The notes beneath the pieces are model-generated. The model worked only from the letters and a program-made list of their open reading frames with translations. It was not told the DNA's origin and did no database searches. From Scortum barcoo (lineage: Eukaryota; Chordata; Actinopteri; Centrarchiformes; Terapontidae), in NCBI GenBank assembly GCA_023238725.1, contig CM041551.1:4611259-4675258 (forward strand): a DNA stretch of 64,000 nucleotides, written 5' to 3'. Shown here in pieces: positions 36,766 through 48,286 of the stretch. Numbering within the stretch: the first letter of the stretch is position 1; the number at the start of each line of letters is the position of its first letter. The translations under genes and the position numbers were made by a program.

Positions 36766-36859
36766 ATCACATCATCCTAAACTGTAAAAGATGCACATCA
36801 ATTAAACAAAACTGTGCCACGCAATGTTCAGTGCTATTCAAATCACACCAGGAAAATAT

Positions 36860-36960
36860 ATGAAAGAATAAAGCTGGTGATGTTCTATATTTTCCTTCAT
36901 GTCGACAAATCCCATGGAAACAAAGAATTGATCCTACAAACAAATATTGAGTATCCACAG
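36860..36960 (+). repeat. dispersed repeat, copy A
   Basis: The run AAGCTGGTGATGTTCTATAT ... TCGACAAATCCCAT corresponds, with substitutions, to the segment at 52044-52091 in the same orientation. Two alignable copies 15 kb apart indicate a dispersed family; AATAAGGCTGGTG...CAACAAATCCCAT is also a pattern I associate with a common fish repeat. Limits are approximate. Confidence 0.5.
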
Positions 36961-37039
36961 CCTGATATATCTTATTTCTCTGTGCTGGTAAGCTCCATTA
37001 CAGTCCAGAAAACTATTAAAAACACATTGAGTCACACAG

Positions 37040-37245
37040 TTGTGCTAGGTGACAGGTTCCTTTATTAACAAGGGTTTTTGAAGTTTTTCCTGACCCACTT
37101 CGAGGGTCTAAGGACAGAGGGTGTCACAACAGTGTAAGGACAGAGGGTGTCACTACTGTAAAGTCCTCCAGATTGTAAAGCCCTCTGCAAAGTAAACGAT
37201 GTTTTGTGATTTTGGGCTTTATATAAATAAATAAATTTGAAAGAT
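37040..37245 (+). repeat. LINE/SINE-like 3' region with TAAATAAA tail
   Basis: GACAGGTTCCTTTATTAACAAG, AGTTTTTCCTGACCCACTTC, a duplicated TAAGGACAGAGGGTGTCAC (37108 and 37136), GATTGTAAAGCCCTCTGCAA and GATTTTGGGCTTTATATAAA run in the order typical of a very abundant fish non-LTR-type repeat tail. The internal tandem duplication of the GGACAGAGGGTGTCAC block is specific to this copy. It has no coding capacity. Confidence 0.55.
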
Positions 37246-38130
37246 GAATTTGAACAATAAACCTACTGTGGTATACTTCCACTCAGTCCAACATACATTG
37301 CCCTGCTGCTGTAAATACAGTAGAGCAACATGTGTATGTTAATCTGCTGCTGAAAATACTCCCCACTGCTGCACCGTTTCTTCCTGCTGAACATTTGTTC
37401 AGTTTTATTTTAGGAAATGATTCAGCAGTTTTAAAAAAATGAAACTATACTCTATATTTGTGACCTGATCCTTAAAGATTTATGTCTTCAGTGAGAATGG
37501 TTTAACCCCCTGCTGAACATGACAGGGTTAGGGTTAGAAATTATGATCCTATACTTCTAACTTGCAACTGCAGATACACTGGGAAAGAAACATACCCAAC
37601 ACATTTCACTTGTTTTGCCTGCACTATCCGCTCACAGCAACTGTGATTTCTGTTTTTATGGTCGTGTTCAGCACTCAAAACACTTGGTTTGAGAAAGACT
37701 GTGGTATTCTTTTAAAGAAGCTGAAAAAGTCAACACTGACTCAAAGCACGACACAAGACCAGTTTTCAGTATTTAACTGAAACCATGATTGTTCCCTTAC
37801 TCTAACCAAAGTGCTTTTGTTGCCCAAACTTAACCACATGCTAGTGTTAAAGTCCTTTGTTTTGTATGTCTACGTTCACCCAAATCATCTCCCTATGCAT
37901 TTACTCTCGTACAAGAATGTAGCACTTCCTTGACTGAAATAACACTGCCATTAAACATTTTTAACAGACAGTATCTTTTAAAAATATAAATATTATTATT
38001 ATGTTAGGCAAAAGGATAGTATTGTTTATGAACTTAATTTCTAAGAGACAGGGTTGGGTGGGGAGGTTGTAAAGTATTGAAATGATAATGTGATGTAGTG
38101 TACTAATGTAGCTGACAATAATGAATAATA
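37246..38130. other. intergenic, no gene recognised
   Basis: AT-rich sequence between an old repeat tail and the Tc1 element. A short GGGTTAGGGTTAG (37526-37538) resembles two telomere units but is too short to mean anything by itself. Confidence 0.6.
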
Positions 38131-38132
38131 TA

Positions 38133-38347
38133 CAGTGCCATGAATATGTATTTGCCCCCTTCCTGATTTCTGTGTTTTTTGCATATTTATCACTCACGGA
38201 GGTTTCAGATCATCAAACCAATTTTAATATCACACAGAGACAACCCAAGGAAATACAAGAATGTAGTTTTTAAATGTTGATTCCATGTATTAAGGCACAA
38301 AAAAAATCAAAACGTATCTGGCCCTATGTGAAAAAGTAATTGCCCCC
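38133..38347 (+). repeat. left terminal inverted repeat of the Tc1 element
   Basis: It begins CAGTGCCATGAATATG directly after TA and ends GTAATTGCCCCCC. The outer direct-repeat motif is within the first 30 bp and the inner one in the last 25 bp; both are presumed transposase binding sites from the known IR/DR design. Confidence 0.93.
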
Positions 38348-38514
38348 CTTGCTAAAACTCAAAGTAACTGTGATTAACAACAGTTTTTGGGAAAGCTGAG
38401 TTCAATTCTACAAGCCACACCCAAACCTGATTGCCACCACCTGGGTTCAAATCAAGAAATCACTTAAATTGGATCTGTTAGACAAAGTGAAGTAGGCTAC
38501 AAGATCTCAAGAAC

Positions 38515-39537
38515 ATGCCACGATCCAAAGAAATTCCAGAAGAATTAAGAAAAAAAGTAATCGAGATCCATCAGTCTGGAAAAGGCTACAAAGCCATTTC
38601 CAAGGCTGTGGGGATCCAGCGAACCACTGTCAGAGCCATTATCCACAAATGGAGAAAGCTGGGAACAGTGGCAAACCTTCCCAGGAGTGGTCGACCACCT
38701 AAAATTACTCCAAGAGTGCGACGGCGGCTAATCCAGGAGGTTACAAAAGACCCTCAAAAAACATCAAAGGAACTGCAGGCCTCGCTGGCCTCAGTTAAGG
38801 TCAGTGTGCATGACTCCACCATAAGAAAGGTACTGGCCAAAGGTGGCATCCATGGCAGAGTACCCAGGCGAAAACCACTGCTGTCAAAAAAGAACACAAA
38901 GGACCGTCTCACATTTGCCAAAAGGTATCTCGATTATCCTCAAGACTTTTGGAGAAACATTTTGTGGACTGATGAGTCAAAAATTGACCTTTTTGGAAGA
39001 TGCACAGCCCGCTACATCTGGCGCAAAAATGGCACAGCATTTGACAAAAAGAACATTATGCCCACAGTAAAGCATGGTGGTGGCAGTGTGATAGTCTGGG
39101 GTTGCTTTGCTGCCTCAGGACCAGGACAACTTACTGTGATTGATGGCATAATGAATTCTGGTGTTTACCAGAAAATTCTGAAGGACAATGTCAGGCCATC
39201 AGTTCGTGCCCTCAAGCTCAAGCGCTCTTGGATCATGCAGCAGGACAACGATCCAAAGCACACCAGCAAGTCCACCTCTGAATGGCTCAAGAAAAACAAA
39301 ATGAAGGTTTTGGAGTGGCCAAGTCAAAGTCCAGATTTAAATCCAATTGAAATGCTGTGGTCTGACCTTAAGCGCGCGGTTCATGCAAGACGACCCTCCA
39401 ATATGGCTGACTTGAAAAGATTTTGCAAAGAGGAGTGGGCCAAAATCCCTCCACAGCGTTGTGAAAGACTCATCACAAATTATCGCAAACGTTTGATTTC
39501 AGTTATCGCTGCCAAAGGTGGCCCAACTCCCTATTAG
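38515..39537 (+). CDS. Tc1-like DD34E transposase, intact (340 aa)
   Basis: Catalyses cut-and-paste excision and reinsertion of its own element at TA sites in the nucleus. Residues 1-55 form the first helix-turn-helix of the paired-like DNA-binding domain (PRSKEIPEELRKKVIEIHQS). An AT-hook-like SGRPPK sits at 58-63 and the second helix-turn-helix runs to about 115. Basic VPRRKP (116-121) lies where the nuclear-localisation signal of this family is found. The catalytic domain shows all three acidic residues: Asp153 in LWTDESK, Asp244 in QQDNDPKHTS, and Glu279 in LNPIEMLW, with 34 residues between the last two. The glycine-rich VKHGGGS box is at 185-191. Length equals the 340 residues typical of Tc1 transposases in fish. 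There are no stops, frameshifts or missing motifs. A polyadenylation signal AATAAA lies at 39599-39604. Whether it is active is not shown by sequence. Confidence 0.97.
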   Translation: MPRSKEIPEELRKKVIEIHQSGKGYKAISKAVGIQRTTVRAIIHKWRKLGTVANLPRSGRPPKITPRVRRRLIQEVTKDPQKTSKELQASLASVKVSVHDSTIRKVLAKGGIHGRVPRRKPLLSKKNTKDRLTFAKRYLDYPQDFWRNILWTDESKIDLFGRCTARYIWRKNGTAFDKKNIMPTVKHGGGSVIVWGCFAASGPGQLTVIDGIMNSGVYQKILKDNVRPSVRALKLKRSWIMQQDNDPKHTSKSTSEWLKKNKMKVLEWPSQSPDLNPIEMLWSDLKRAVHARRPSNMADLKRFCKEEWAKIPPQRCERLITNYRKRLISVIAAKGGPTPY

Positions 39538-39542
39538 GTTCA

Positions 39543-39756
39543 GGGGGCAATTACTTTTTCACATAGTGTTAGATAAGTTTTGTTTTTTTTTGTGCCTTAA
39601 TAAATGGAATCAACATTTCAAAACTGCATTTTGTATTTCCTTGGGTTGTCTCTGTGTGATACTAAAATTGGTTTGATGATCTGAAACCTCTGTGAGTGAT
39701 AAATATGCAAAAAACACAGAAATCAGGAAGGGGGCAAATACATATTCATGGCACTG
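39543..39756 (-). repeat. right terminal inverted repeat of the Tc1 element
   Basis: Reverse complement of the left repeat with about 11 differences, including one single-base indel and a cluster near its inner end. It also carries the AATAAA signal for the transposase transcript. Confidence 0.93.
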
Positions 39757-39758
39757 TA

Positions 39759-41845
39759 GATGAATGACAGCCTTTTTCTTTACTATTAAAAAACACAATA
39801 TAGGGGAGAACATTATAAAACTTAACAAAAAAAGCTCAGTGACTGTTGTGGAATAAAAAGTTACTACCTGGATTTAAACCATAAGAAAATCTAACTATTA
39901 ATGATAAAAAGTGGACTGTGTGGGTGAAAGCAAAGTTTGTTTCAGCACGTTAGAAGTAAAGAAATAATGATTTATTTTTTCTGTTCATTCTCCAGTAGAG
40001 TGTGCTTACATGCTCTTGTTATCCCCATTTAATTTTTCCTATTTACACTGAAAATATGTCACAAAAACTACACACACACACACACTCACACACACGTATA
40101 TATGTGTGTATACATACATACATAAATGTATATATATGTGTGTGTCTGTGTGTATAGGAAGTAAATAAAAAAGAAGCACACAGTGAAAAAACAACCTGCT
40201 CCACAGCTTCAATAGATTTAGTGGCTTTTTAAACAGAAAAGACTGTTATTGAAAACAAAATCTTCTCCCTGGTGAACAGCAGCTTTCAGAGCACTGAGCC
40301 TGGAGAAGTATATGTTTGTTGGTACAGGCGGTTACTAAGTAGCACCACTATGGTCTTTTCACTTCTTCTGACATGAGTCCCAAGATAGCGAGAGGGTTAA
40401 AAACACAAATACAGTCCTACGTCAAAAATTACGTTTTGTTATTAGACTTTGGGATTTGAAGTATCAAGTCTAACATTTTTCACCAGTTTAAATGATTCAC
40501 ATTTTTTATGACAAGAGATTTAGAGGAAATAAACACACACAGAGCCATACACAGCCACACTACTCCGTTTTAATTTGCTATAAAGACTCATGAAATCATC
40601 CCGCTAGAGGAAGCCAGCCGGTTTTTGGACAGCGGACAAAAGCGACAGCTCACCACAGCTCCTCCAGTCATATTTTATGGTTAATTATAAAGCATTTGAT
40701 GAGAGTGGCTGTTTTTAAAAGGCCAAATAGATTGGACGGCTGCAAAGCTACACTGCTCACAGACTAGACATATGGCTGGGTGTAATCGCCACAAGGTTTC
40801 AGCAAATGCTTTAAAAAACGGGGGCCTGGCATGAAAACACAACAACACACTTGTTCCCAACATGTTGCATTCTTGTTAACTGTTACTTTAATTTGCAATC
40901 ATTTCAGGCTTTGTTGATTTTTCAGATGCACCCCCCCCTCCACTTCAGCTCCACTGATATGAATCAAATGCCAGACTGAGCCACTATTCTGTGTCTGGTT
41001 TGCAATCGTGTGGCAGCTTAGATGTTGGTTTATCAGCTCCCCTGTTTCTGCAAGACTAACAGTCATACCAGCAGCAGACTGAGACTGACATTGTGATGTT
41101 GTTGACCTTCTCTGACCCCATTTGTTTCACTGCTGGCATCTGATATAGAGATATGCCCCTGTCTGTTTTATCAGTCCTGGTCTGTGACTCTGCCTCTGCC
41201 TGCACTTTCAGAGGCTCAAAATGGGCCCTTGAGTCCAACCACACGCATGCAAACACATATATACACCCAGCATGACACATGCAGACAGAGGTTATCGTGC
41301 CTCGACATGCTGGTAGTAATCAGTGTCACATCACATTGTGCACAACACATCCAACAGCCCTCCAAATGAGGCTCATAAAATGAAGTGTTCTTCTCAGCTA
41401 TATGGCTTCTTGTCTGTTCTTCCCCTCTTTTTTACCATTACGCCGCCCCCATCATCCTGTCAAGCTGAGGAAGTGCGCCTAAGCAGACACTTAATTTGTC
41501 TTGTTTTGTCATTAGCTCTGTGGCCATGGAGCAACCCACAAATACATGCCCCCCTATTGATTTTATGTCGGCCGCTGCACGGCGGTGATGCACGGATCGG
41601 CCGCCCTTATTTTGGTTTTAAAACAACTGACGGGACGTCGCATTGAAATGTGTGTCACACATTGACAGGATGCAATGGGCAGCGGGGTGACAAGTAGGAC
41701 TGATGGCATTTGATATAGTGTTCCTTCACTGCTCTGAAAAGTCAACACATACGGCAGGCTCGCTGTCTGCGGGGATGAACTGATGGGGCTGCCTCCGCGT
41801 GTGAAGGGCATGAAATCCACCGCTCCTGTTTCCCATCTGAAATAT
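39759..41845. other. intergenic, no gene recognised
   Basis: AT-rich sequence with a compound (CA)n/(TATG)n microsatellite at about 40070-40152. Apart from short compositional frames, nothing coding is visible. Confidence 0.65.
40070..40152. repeat. compound (CA)n / (TA,TG)n microsatellite
   Basis: CACACA, then ATACATACATACATAA and TGTATATATATGTGTGTG, ending in TGTGTGTATA. The purine-pyrimidine alternation could adopt Z-DNA or hairpins. Confidence 0.88.
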
Positions 41846-41852
41846 TTCTTGA

Positions 41853-42150
41853 CTGTTAAAGCTGAAGTCGGGAACCCTTATAGAAATAATTGCTAAAGCT
41901 GTCAAGATGTCCTGACAGTAGAACATAACACAGATAATCTTGGAAAAATCACAGATCAGGCTCCTATTGCTCCACATACTGCTCCTAATTAGCAAGAATC
42001 CACTGTGCCCGAATTGAAACAACCAATCAGAGACAGGAGTGTGAATCACTGCTTGTGCATTCACTGTGGGAAGCTCCCCTCCACCACACATGCTCTCACT
42101 CAGTCAAGCTCCTGAGTGGGCGGAGGCGATGGCGGACAAACAACCACCGA
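41853..42150 (+). repeat. probable dispersed fish repeat
   Basis: GCTGAAGTCGGGAACCCTTA, ATAGAAATAATTGCTAAAGC, GTCCTGACAGTAGAACATAA, CAACCAATCAGAGACAGGAG and GTGGGCGGAGGCGATGGCGG occur in the order I recall for a common repeat in teleost genomes. An 80-codon open frame starting at 42066 derives from it and is not a host gene. Limits and class are uncertain. Confidence 0.4.
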
Positions 42151-43716
42151 ACAACCAAGCATTGACAGAGCCACCCATCCCTCTTTGTCATCGACATTTT
42201 ACACTACAAAGACCAACACAAAGAAGAGTCAAACAGAAGAAGACTAATGAAGAAAAGCAAGGAGGCCAGGCTGGAGCGCAGTGGAGAGAGAGGGGGAGAG
42301 ACTTTTAAGATGTTAGTGATCGCATTTTCAAGTTCACTCTCTTCTTAATCCAGACTTGAGCTGTTTAAAGGTGAACAGAACAGGTAACATCTCACCACAA
42401 GGTCCGTTAATAAGCTGAAATGGTGCTGCAGCTTTCAATCATGCATGTCTTTACAAGGTGGACTTGTCATGAAATTGTAGATATTCAAACTTCCTTTTTT
42501 TGTAACACATTAAGGACATCTTATCCATGTTGGTGTGAAAGCTGACACTGATCCCATGACAACTGCAGTCCATCTAAAGAGGAGGATCCTGCAATATGAC
42601 AGAAAGCTCCATAATTGATACTCATTATTGTAAGTATTGGAAGTAAGTAGTTGATTTATGGAGCCAAAATCTAAAATGAAATGACCTTTGTGATGGATTG
42701 TTTATGAAAGAAGTCTTATCCAAACTGTCTTACCTTGAAAATAACTGATTGAAAGATGGACAATATCTATTCCAAGAAGTGGCTGAAAGAAACTAAAATA
42801 AAGAACTAACTATTTAAGATAAAAGGACTAAATGAGAAAATAAGTTACACAAGCTGTTTTCCCCGAAACTCTTGTGTGGCAGAGTTGAACTGTTTTAACT
42901 AAGAGTCGGCAGATGTGATTTGTCACAATGAATCGATTTGCTGTTGCACTGGACTGAACACTGACAAGGTGACTGACTGCTTTGTTGTGAACCAAAAGTA
43001 CATGCAGATCTTTCTTCTGTGACTAATGAGAGCACATTTTTAACGATTGATTTTACGTGACTGAGCTATCAGTAGCTGAAATAATGTATTTTTTTGTTAA
43101 GTCCATTTATTATTCATCATCACATTCACCACTCTCTGTTTCCTAATTGTGTAAGTTTAAAAGTGCATAGTTGCACAGAGCTGTTTAACTGAGTTTGGTG
43201 ATGTATGGATCTTGATACAGTCAGGAAGTGATGCAGAAATAGATAATCAGCTGTCAGCTCACTGAAGCATACACATCCATATGGATGATAGATAATGTTG
43301 GATTCCAATAAAAACACCATCATCTCTTTTTATAGCAGTATAATTCACATTACAGTCCATGTTATTATTTTCATTATTATTGCTGTTGTCTCTATACTTT
43401 CTGATGTATTTGCTTAGGAAAAAATACAGTTGCATCCTCTGTTACTAAACTACAAATGCTGTGCTCAGATAAATGAATTATACCAAAGGGAAAACAAACC
43501 AGTCCAATTGAACTGGGCAAAATAAAGCAGGTTTATGAACACAGACAACTCTATGTAGCAGCAGTGGGGGTTTGTGGTTCCTCTTGCAGCAACAATGCTC
43601 CTGTGCGCAAAACCAGGGTCACAAATAAATATTTTCCCCAATTTGGTGTGGAAGAACTGACCTGCACAGAGCTCTGACCTCGGTCCCATCCAGTAAGTTT
43701 GGGATGACTGCACGTC

Positions 43717-43750
43717 GTCAGTCAGTCAGTCAGTCAGTCAGTCAGTCAGT
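43717..43750. repeat. (GTCA)8 microsatellite
   Basis: A perfect 34-bp tetranucleotide run. Confidence 0.97.
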
Positions 43751-46700
43751 GTGCCATTATTAGAGAGCGGCAAAGTCTGCATAGGGAGGAGATCGGGGTG
43801 GATGGATGGCTCAAAACCACTGCTCCTTTCTCATTTCCAGCTGTGAATATGCTGTTTTCTGAGAGCGCGATCATGATCATTCCCATACCTTAACTACATG
43901 ATTATTATTGTAACCATGACGACAAACCCTGAAACCACAATCTTTTCCTCACCCAAATGGAGCTATTTTTAAGCGTTGTCACATCTTAAAACAGATATTT
44001 TTTTCAGCAGTGAAAGTGGAAGGAAGTGAGGGCCCTAGGCTTTTTGCGTTTAATTTGGAGGACTTGTTGCTGTTGTCCATCACTGGGTATTCTCACCGCA
44101 TTGAAAAAGTCAGTAATCTAAACTACTGGTTGCCTTAGACACCAAGGTGTCCACAAATTCAAACTAAAAATACAGTTTAAATTCACCCTAATTGCTCCCC
44201 ACTTTCATTCTAAAACTTTCCATATACTTTCTATAACAAGTTTGATGTTTATTTTGTGTGAGAAGGTGTTCTCTGCCTCTTCACATGTCTTTGTCATACT
44301 CAGTTTCCTGGCAACTGAAGGGCACGGTGATGAGAACAGCGGAGCATAATACAGGGCTGGCATAGCTGCAGCAGGAACTTGACAAGTTTAATGAAGACAG
44401 GCAGGGAAACAAAGAAGAGAGGGAAAAAAAGGGAAACAGAAGCCAGCCATGACTGTAGGTCAAACTTATGAGGAGAGAGCTGAAGAGCAGCACAGCAGCT
44501 CACAGATGGCTTCCAAGTCTCCCACAAATTTGAGCGAGACCAAAGCCTGGCCTTGATATATGTGGTAATAAAGTTATTAGGGGCCTTGTAGGCAATTCGC
44601 TTCAGGGGGTGAGCCGGCTAAATGACCTCACTTAGATATGATGCTGCTTTGGAAATGACTCTGACAATCTGCCACGGTGAACCCACCACTCTCCCAAAGC
44701 TCCTCTGATACCAATACATGTGGTATGTTTTTCTTGGCTCGGCTACACGACGCAATGCTTGGAATTTATTTGGGTTTTGACTGTGGGTGACATTTTTTTG
44801 TTCCTTGGAGAGGGCAGTTTGAAGCTCAGCTGAGCAGGCCAGGTGGGTTTTGAGCGTTTACCGCGAAAATTGGATTATTTAATAAGACGTTTGTGGAAAC
44901 TGCAGCTTTTATTGCTTTTTAAATTGAGGACTGAAAGGGGTTAGGGTTAATAAAATCAGTTGCACGATTTCAGGGTTGATGTACCCACAAAAGGTAATGT
45001 TTATTGTGAGGAAGACATTGTTAATTTTACAAAACCCTTTGAACATAAACATGTTAGCCCTCCTATAAAAGTATGAGGGTAACATGTCAGACCAAAGGCG
45101 GACAAGAAAGGCTAAACCTAACAGCACGGATTGAGGTTCATCCTTCTCAAGCACAGGTTCACCACATGAGAGCTGTATTTAGTCATTTGCCAAGGAAATC
45201 CTCTCTGCAAACATGAAAACACAGCTCTCCTGTTTCACCAAACTCTCAAGACAAGAGGGGAGAAACAGACTTAAATAAATAAAGAGGAGTGCACCGGTTT
45301 GAAGTTTGAAAAGTACAAGTTTGCCTGAGCCTCATGGTGGCAACTGTAAATACTATTATGGTCCATTATAAGAGCAGCAAAGTCTGTCATTTGCGCTGTT
45401 CGCTCGCAAAAGGAGAGGCCGATAACTAGCTGTATGTTAGTGTGCCGGTGCTCCTCTCCATAAATTAGCAGGGATTGCAGCAGCTCGCAACTTCAAAGAA
45501 AAACATCTAATTGATGAAACAACATCACCACAAATTCCATTTTATAGCTCTTCATCTTCTTTAGATCTTCATCAAACGCAATGGATTCATTACTGAGGTA
45601 GCAATGACTGTAACTGTTCATCAGAACTGCCTCTGCAAAACAAGACAACAGTCATGATCATCATTTTTCATCAGCGGGTCACTTTGGATTTTTGCAGGGT
45701 TCAGTGGAACAAGAAGGAGCAGTGAGCTGTTAGATGAGGCGCTGCAGGCGACAGACTGCTCACGACAGGCTGCTCACCTCCAACTCGAGCTAACCAACCC
45801 ATTGTACTGTCGTGTGGAAAACTACTCATGTGTTTTGCATGAAATCAGATTGCTGTGGCTCATGGGATGATGGGCGATTATTGACCAAAATTGTAGCTGC
45901 TTAAGGAGTGTTTGCTGCTCACAGAATTCTGGGAGCTGTGGTGTTAAAGTGAACTTGCACATACAAGAAGTAACCGTGTGTGTTCAGCCAGGCCTGAAAT
46001 CTCATTATTTACAACTACAAAGTTGAGATTTAAAGTTCAAAACCCTTAAAAGTGAAATTTGAACATTTAAAATTTGATGACTGGCCTACGTACATCTTCT
46101 GATGGAGATCATGTGATATGACAGAAAGCCTCAGAGTGGCTACTGAGTGGAACTTGTGGTGGGATTGTTATCTCAGTATTGGGTCAAGGTAAGATGTGAA
46201 CTTTGAACCCCCAGAATACCCTAGTTTAAAGTAGATGTCGCATGTCCACAGTGGAGGTCTGGAGTTTGAAAGAAGTGGGCTTTTAGGAGGCAGGGAAGGT
46301 CTAATAAAATACACTGTCCAGTTGCATGATGGGAAATGTAGGATCCAGAAACAAGGGACTAAAACTAAAAGTAAGGATATCTTGGCTTAAGATACCAAAC
46401 TGGGATACCTCTTAAAAATATGCGTTACCCACTAAAACAATTTTGACAAGTGTAAATGAATTCATTTTCAGGCAGTGAGAATGGAAACTTACCAGATAAC
46501 TCCTGTTTTCTAGAGAAAATCTGCAAATGTTAAAGAGTTTCAGAAACAACATCTCATTTTTTGTAGTTTCTCACTGTGCCAGTGCTGCTTTTAACAGTTT
46601 ACACTGAATTATCATGTGTTGACATATTTACATTGCATAGAACTCCACTTATGTGAAGCTCACGTTTGAAGCTCCGTAGAGGGGTGTGAAGCGAATGTTT

Positions 46701-46881
46701 AGGATCTGATACGATAAGTACGATCAAATCCTCACACATCCACTAACAAAGATTCCCACAGTTTCCCACATGCTCATTTTGAAGTATTTCTGAATGAAGC
46801 TGTTCATGCTGTCGACACATTCTGCACGTCCCCAGACTCCCTGTTTATCAGAGAGGATAGATGTGGAATGTGTGTTTATGG

Positions 46882-46905
46882 GTGTGTGTGTGTGTGTGTG
46901 TGTGT
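46882..46905. repeat. (GT)n microsatellite
   Basis: A perfect 24-bp dinucleotide run. Confidence 0.92.
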
Positions 46906-47059
46906 TGAGCGCACATCAGAAGGGAGCTGCTGGAGCTTTTGTCTGAGTTAATTACTAAAACAGCATCAAACAACGGAACAGAAAAGCTCTCCATGGATAG
47001 CCTCAGCTGGCTGGACAGTTTGTCACAGCTTCAAAACCACCTCCCACCACTGTGATAAG

Positions 47060-47089
47060 GTGTGTGTGTATGTGTGTGTGTGTGTGTGC
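47060..47089. repeat. (GT)n microsatellite with one interruption
   Basis: About 30 bp of GT with a single TA step. Confidence 0.9.
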
Positions 47090-48119
47090 AGGTGTATGCA
47101 TGTTTGTGAGTTGGATGGCAAAAGAGCCTGTCTGTTTGTCTGTGTTTGCCTGATGTGAGGTAGAGTGTGTTGTCGTGCCGGGTGTCCCACAACAGTTTTG
47201 ACAGCGAGCAGATAAAGAAAAGTGTCTGTGTGAGTCATTTTAGCTGCAAACAGACCAGTGTGGACACATTGCAGGTTTGGTGAAATATTGCCATGGCAGC
47301 AGTGGAGGCACACTTCCAAAGGTAAGCCACTGGGGCCCTCAGGCTTTGTGCAGTCTTGACTTTACTTTGCTGAGGTTCAGTGATAACTCGGCTCCCAAAT
47401 CATGCCAATCCGGTCACTTTAAAGGGCAATGTCAAACAAATCTCATCTAGCTATGCAGATAGTTTCTGTTTTATTAAAAGTGTCAAGATGTCAGTCACCA
47501 GAACAGTGGAAGAGAAATGGTCTTTGCTTTAAATAGTTTTCAATGGAACTAACAGAACTTTTTTACTGATGTATACAGGTCTGTGGAGGTTTCCATATTC
47601 TGAATCTCTTTTAATCCAGAATGCTTCTTAAAGTTTCAAGTCAAATTCACAAAACCATCTCCAAATTGTTAATTTCCACTTGATGAATACCACCTATATA
47701 CATCTGTAGGTGCAGCAGGTTAAAAGGCATTAAAAATCAGCAGTAAATGCAACTACAGGGAGTCGCTGATTTTCCCTCACTTCTGAATATCAGAGGAAAT
47801 CAGTGTATATATTGAAGAACAGAGTAAAACTCACATTAAATTCACCTCAGGGCACTACCTGTTGAAAAGGTAAAATTGATTATATTTAACTGTCCATTTG
47901 GAACTCTGATTAATAATTAGATTATTACCTACAACCAAAATGGCCACCTCAATAGCTAGTAAAGGTTGAAGTTCTGAATAGTAGAGGTCAGGAGTGTTCA
48001 CTCTCATGCAACATTAACAAGACCAGTATCTACATTCAAAAGATTAAAAAAACAATATGTAATCAAAAGTCCTTAACTAAAACAAAATAGCAAAGTAGTG
48101 TGTGTGACATGTAAAGTGT

Positions 48120-48286
48120 GTACCGGACAGAATATCTGGTAAGAGTACTTGTTTTTTACTTCGTACCACCAGATTTTTTCATTTTCAGACTCATCATCTT
48201 CAGCCGGAACTGGCGGTGACTCAAGTGGTATTCTTAGCTTATTTCGCTTACATTTAAATCTAATTTCATGTGGCACTTGAAGAACC
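48120..48286 (-). other. unidentified protein-like segment (possible exon or decayed gene fragment)
   Basis: Within a longer minus-strand frame (48073-48333), about 55 residues look less like random translation than their neighbours. They run VLQVPHEIRFKCKRNKLRIP, then an acidic AEDDESENEK, then IWWYEVKNKYSYQIF. A CAG acceptor-like site ends at 48286, but its pyrimidine tract is poor and no good donor follows. I recognise no family. It may be a relic of a transposon or retrogene, or chance. Confidence 0.2.

Larger units (their letters stand above)
38133..39756 (+). mobile_element. complete Tc1/mariner transposon (1,624 bp, IR/DR type)
   Basis: The element is bounded by TA dinucleotides (38131-38132 and 39757-39758), the Tc1/mariner target duplication. 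Both ends read CAGTGCCATGAATATG inward. The terminal inverted repeats, about 215 bp each (38133-38347 and 39543-39756), differ at about 11 positions by hand alignment, roughly 95% identity. Each holds an outer (TATGTATTTGCCCCCTTC) and an inner (AAAAAGTAATTGCCCCC) related motif, which is the IR/DR arrangement. The single gene inside is an uninterrupted transposase. The combination suggests a young or even functional insertion; the specific named family was not identified. Confidence 0.95.
42310..48060. other. intergenic, no gene recognised
   Basis: No coding similarity on either strand. It includes a (GTCA)n run at 43717-43750, (TG)n runs at 46882-46905 and 47060-47089, and a unique-looking stretch at 45360-45620 that may be regulatory. 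Around 46230-46420, phrases such as GCATGATGGGAAATGTAGGA hint at a further old repeat. Confidence 0.6.

Noticed and set aside
36494..36766. Arg/Glu/Lys-rich open frames
   Set aside because: Two registers are open at once in a purine tract, which excludes stop codons by composition.
38843..39070. 75-codon frame within the transposase gene
   Set aside because: Out-of-frame shadow of the intact transposase.
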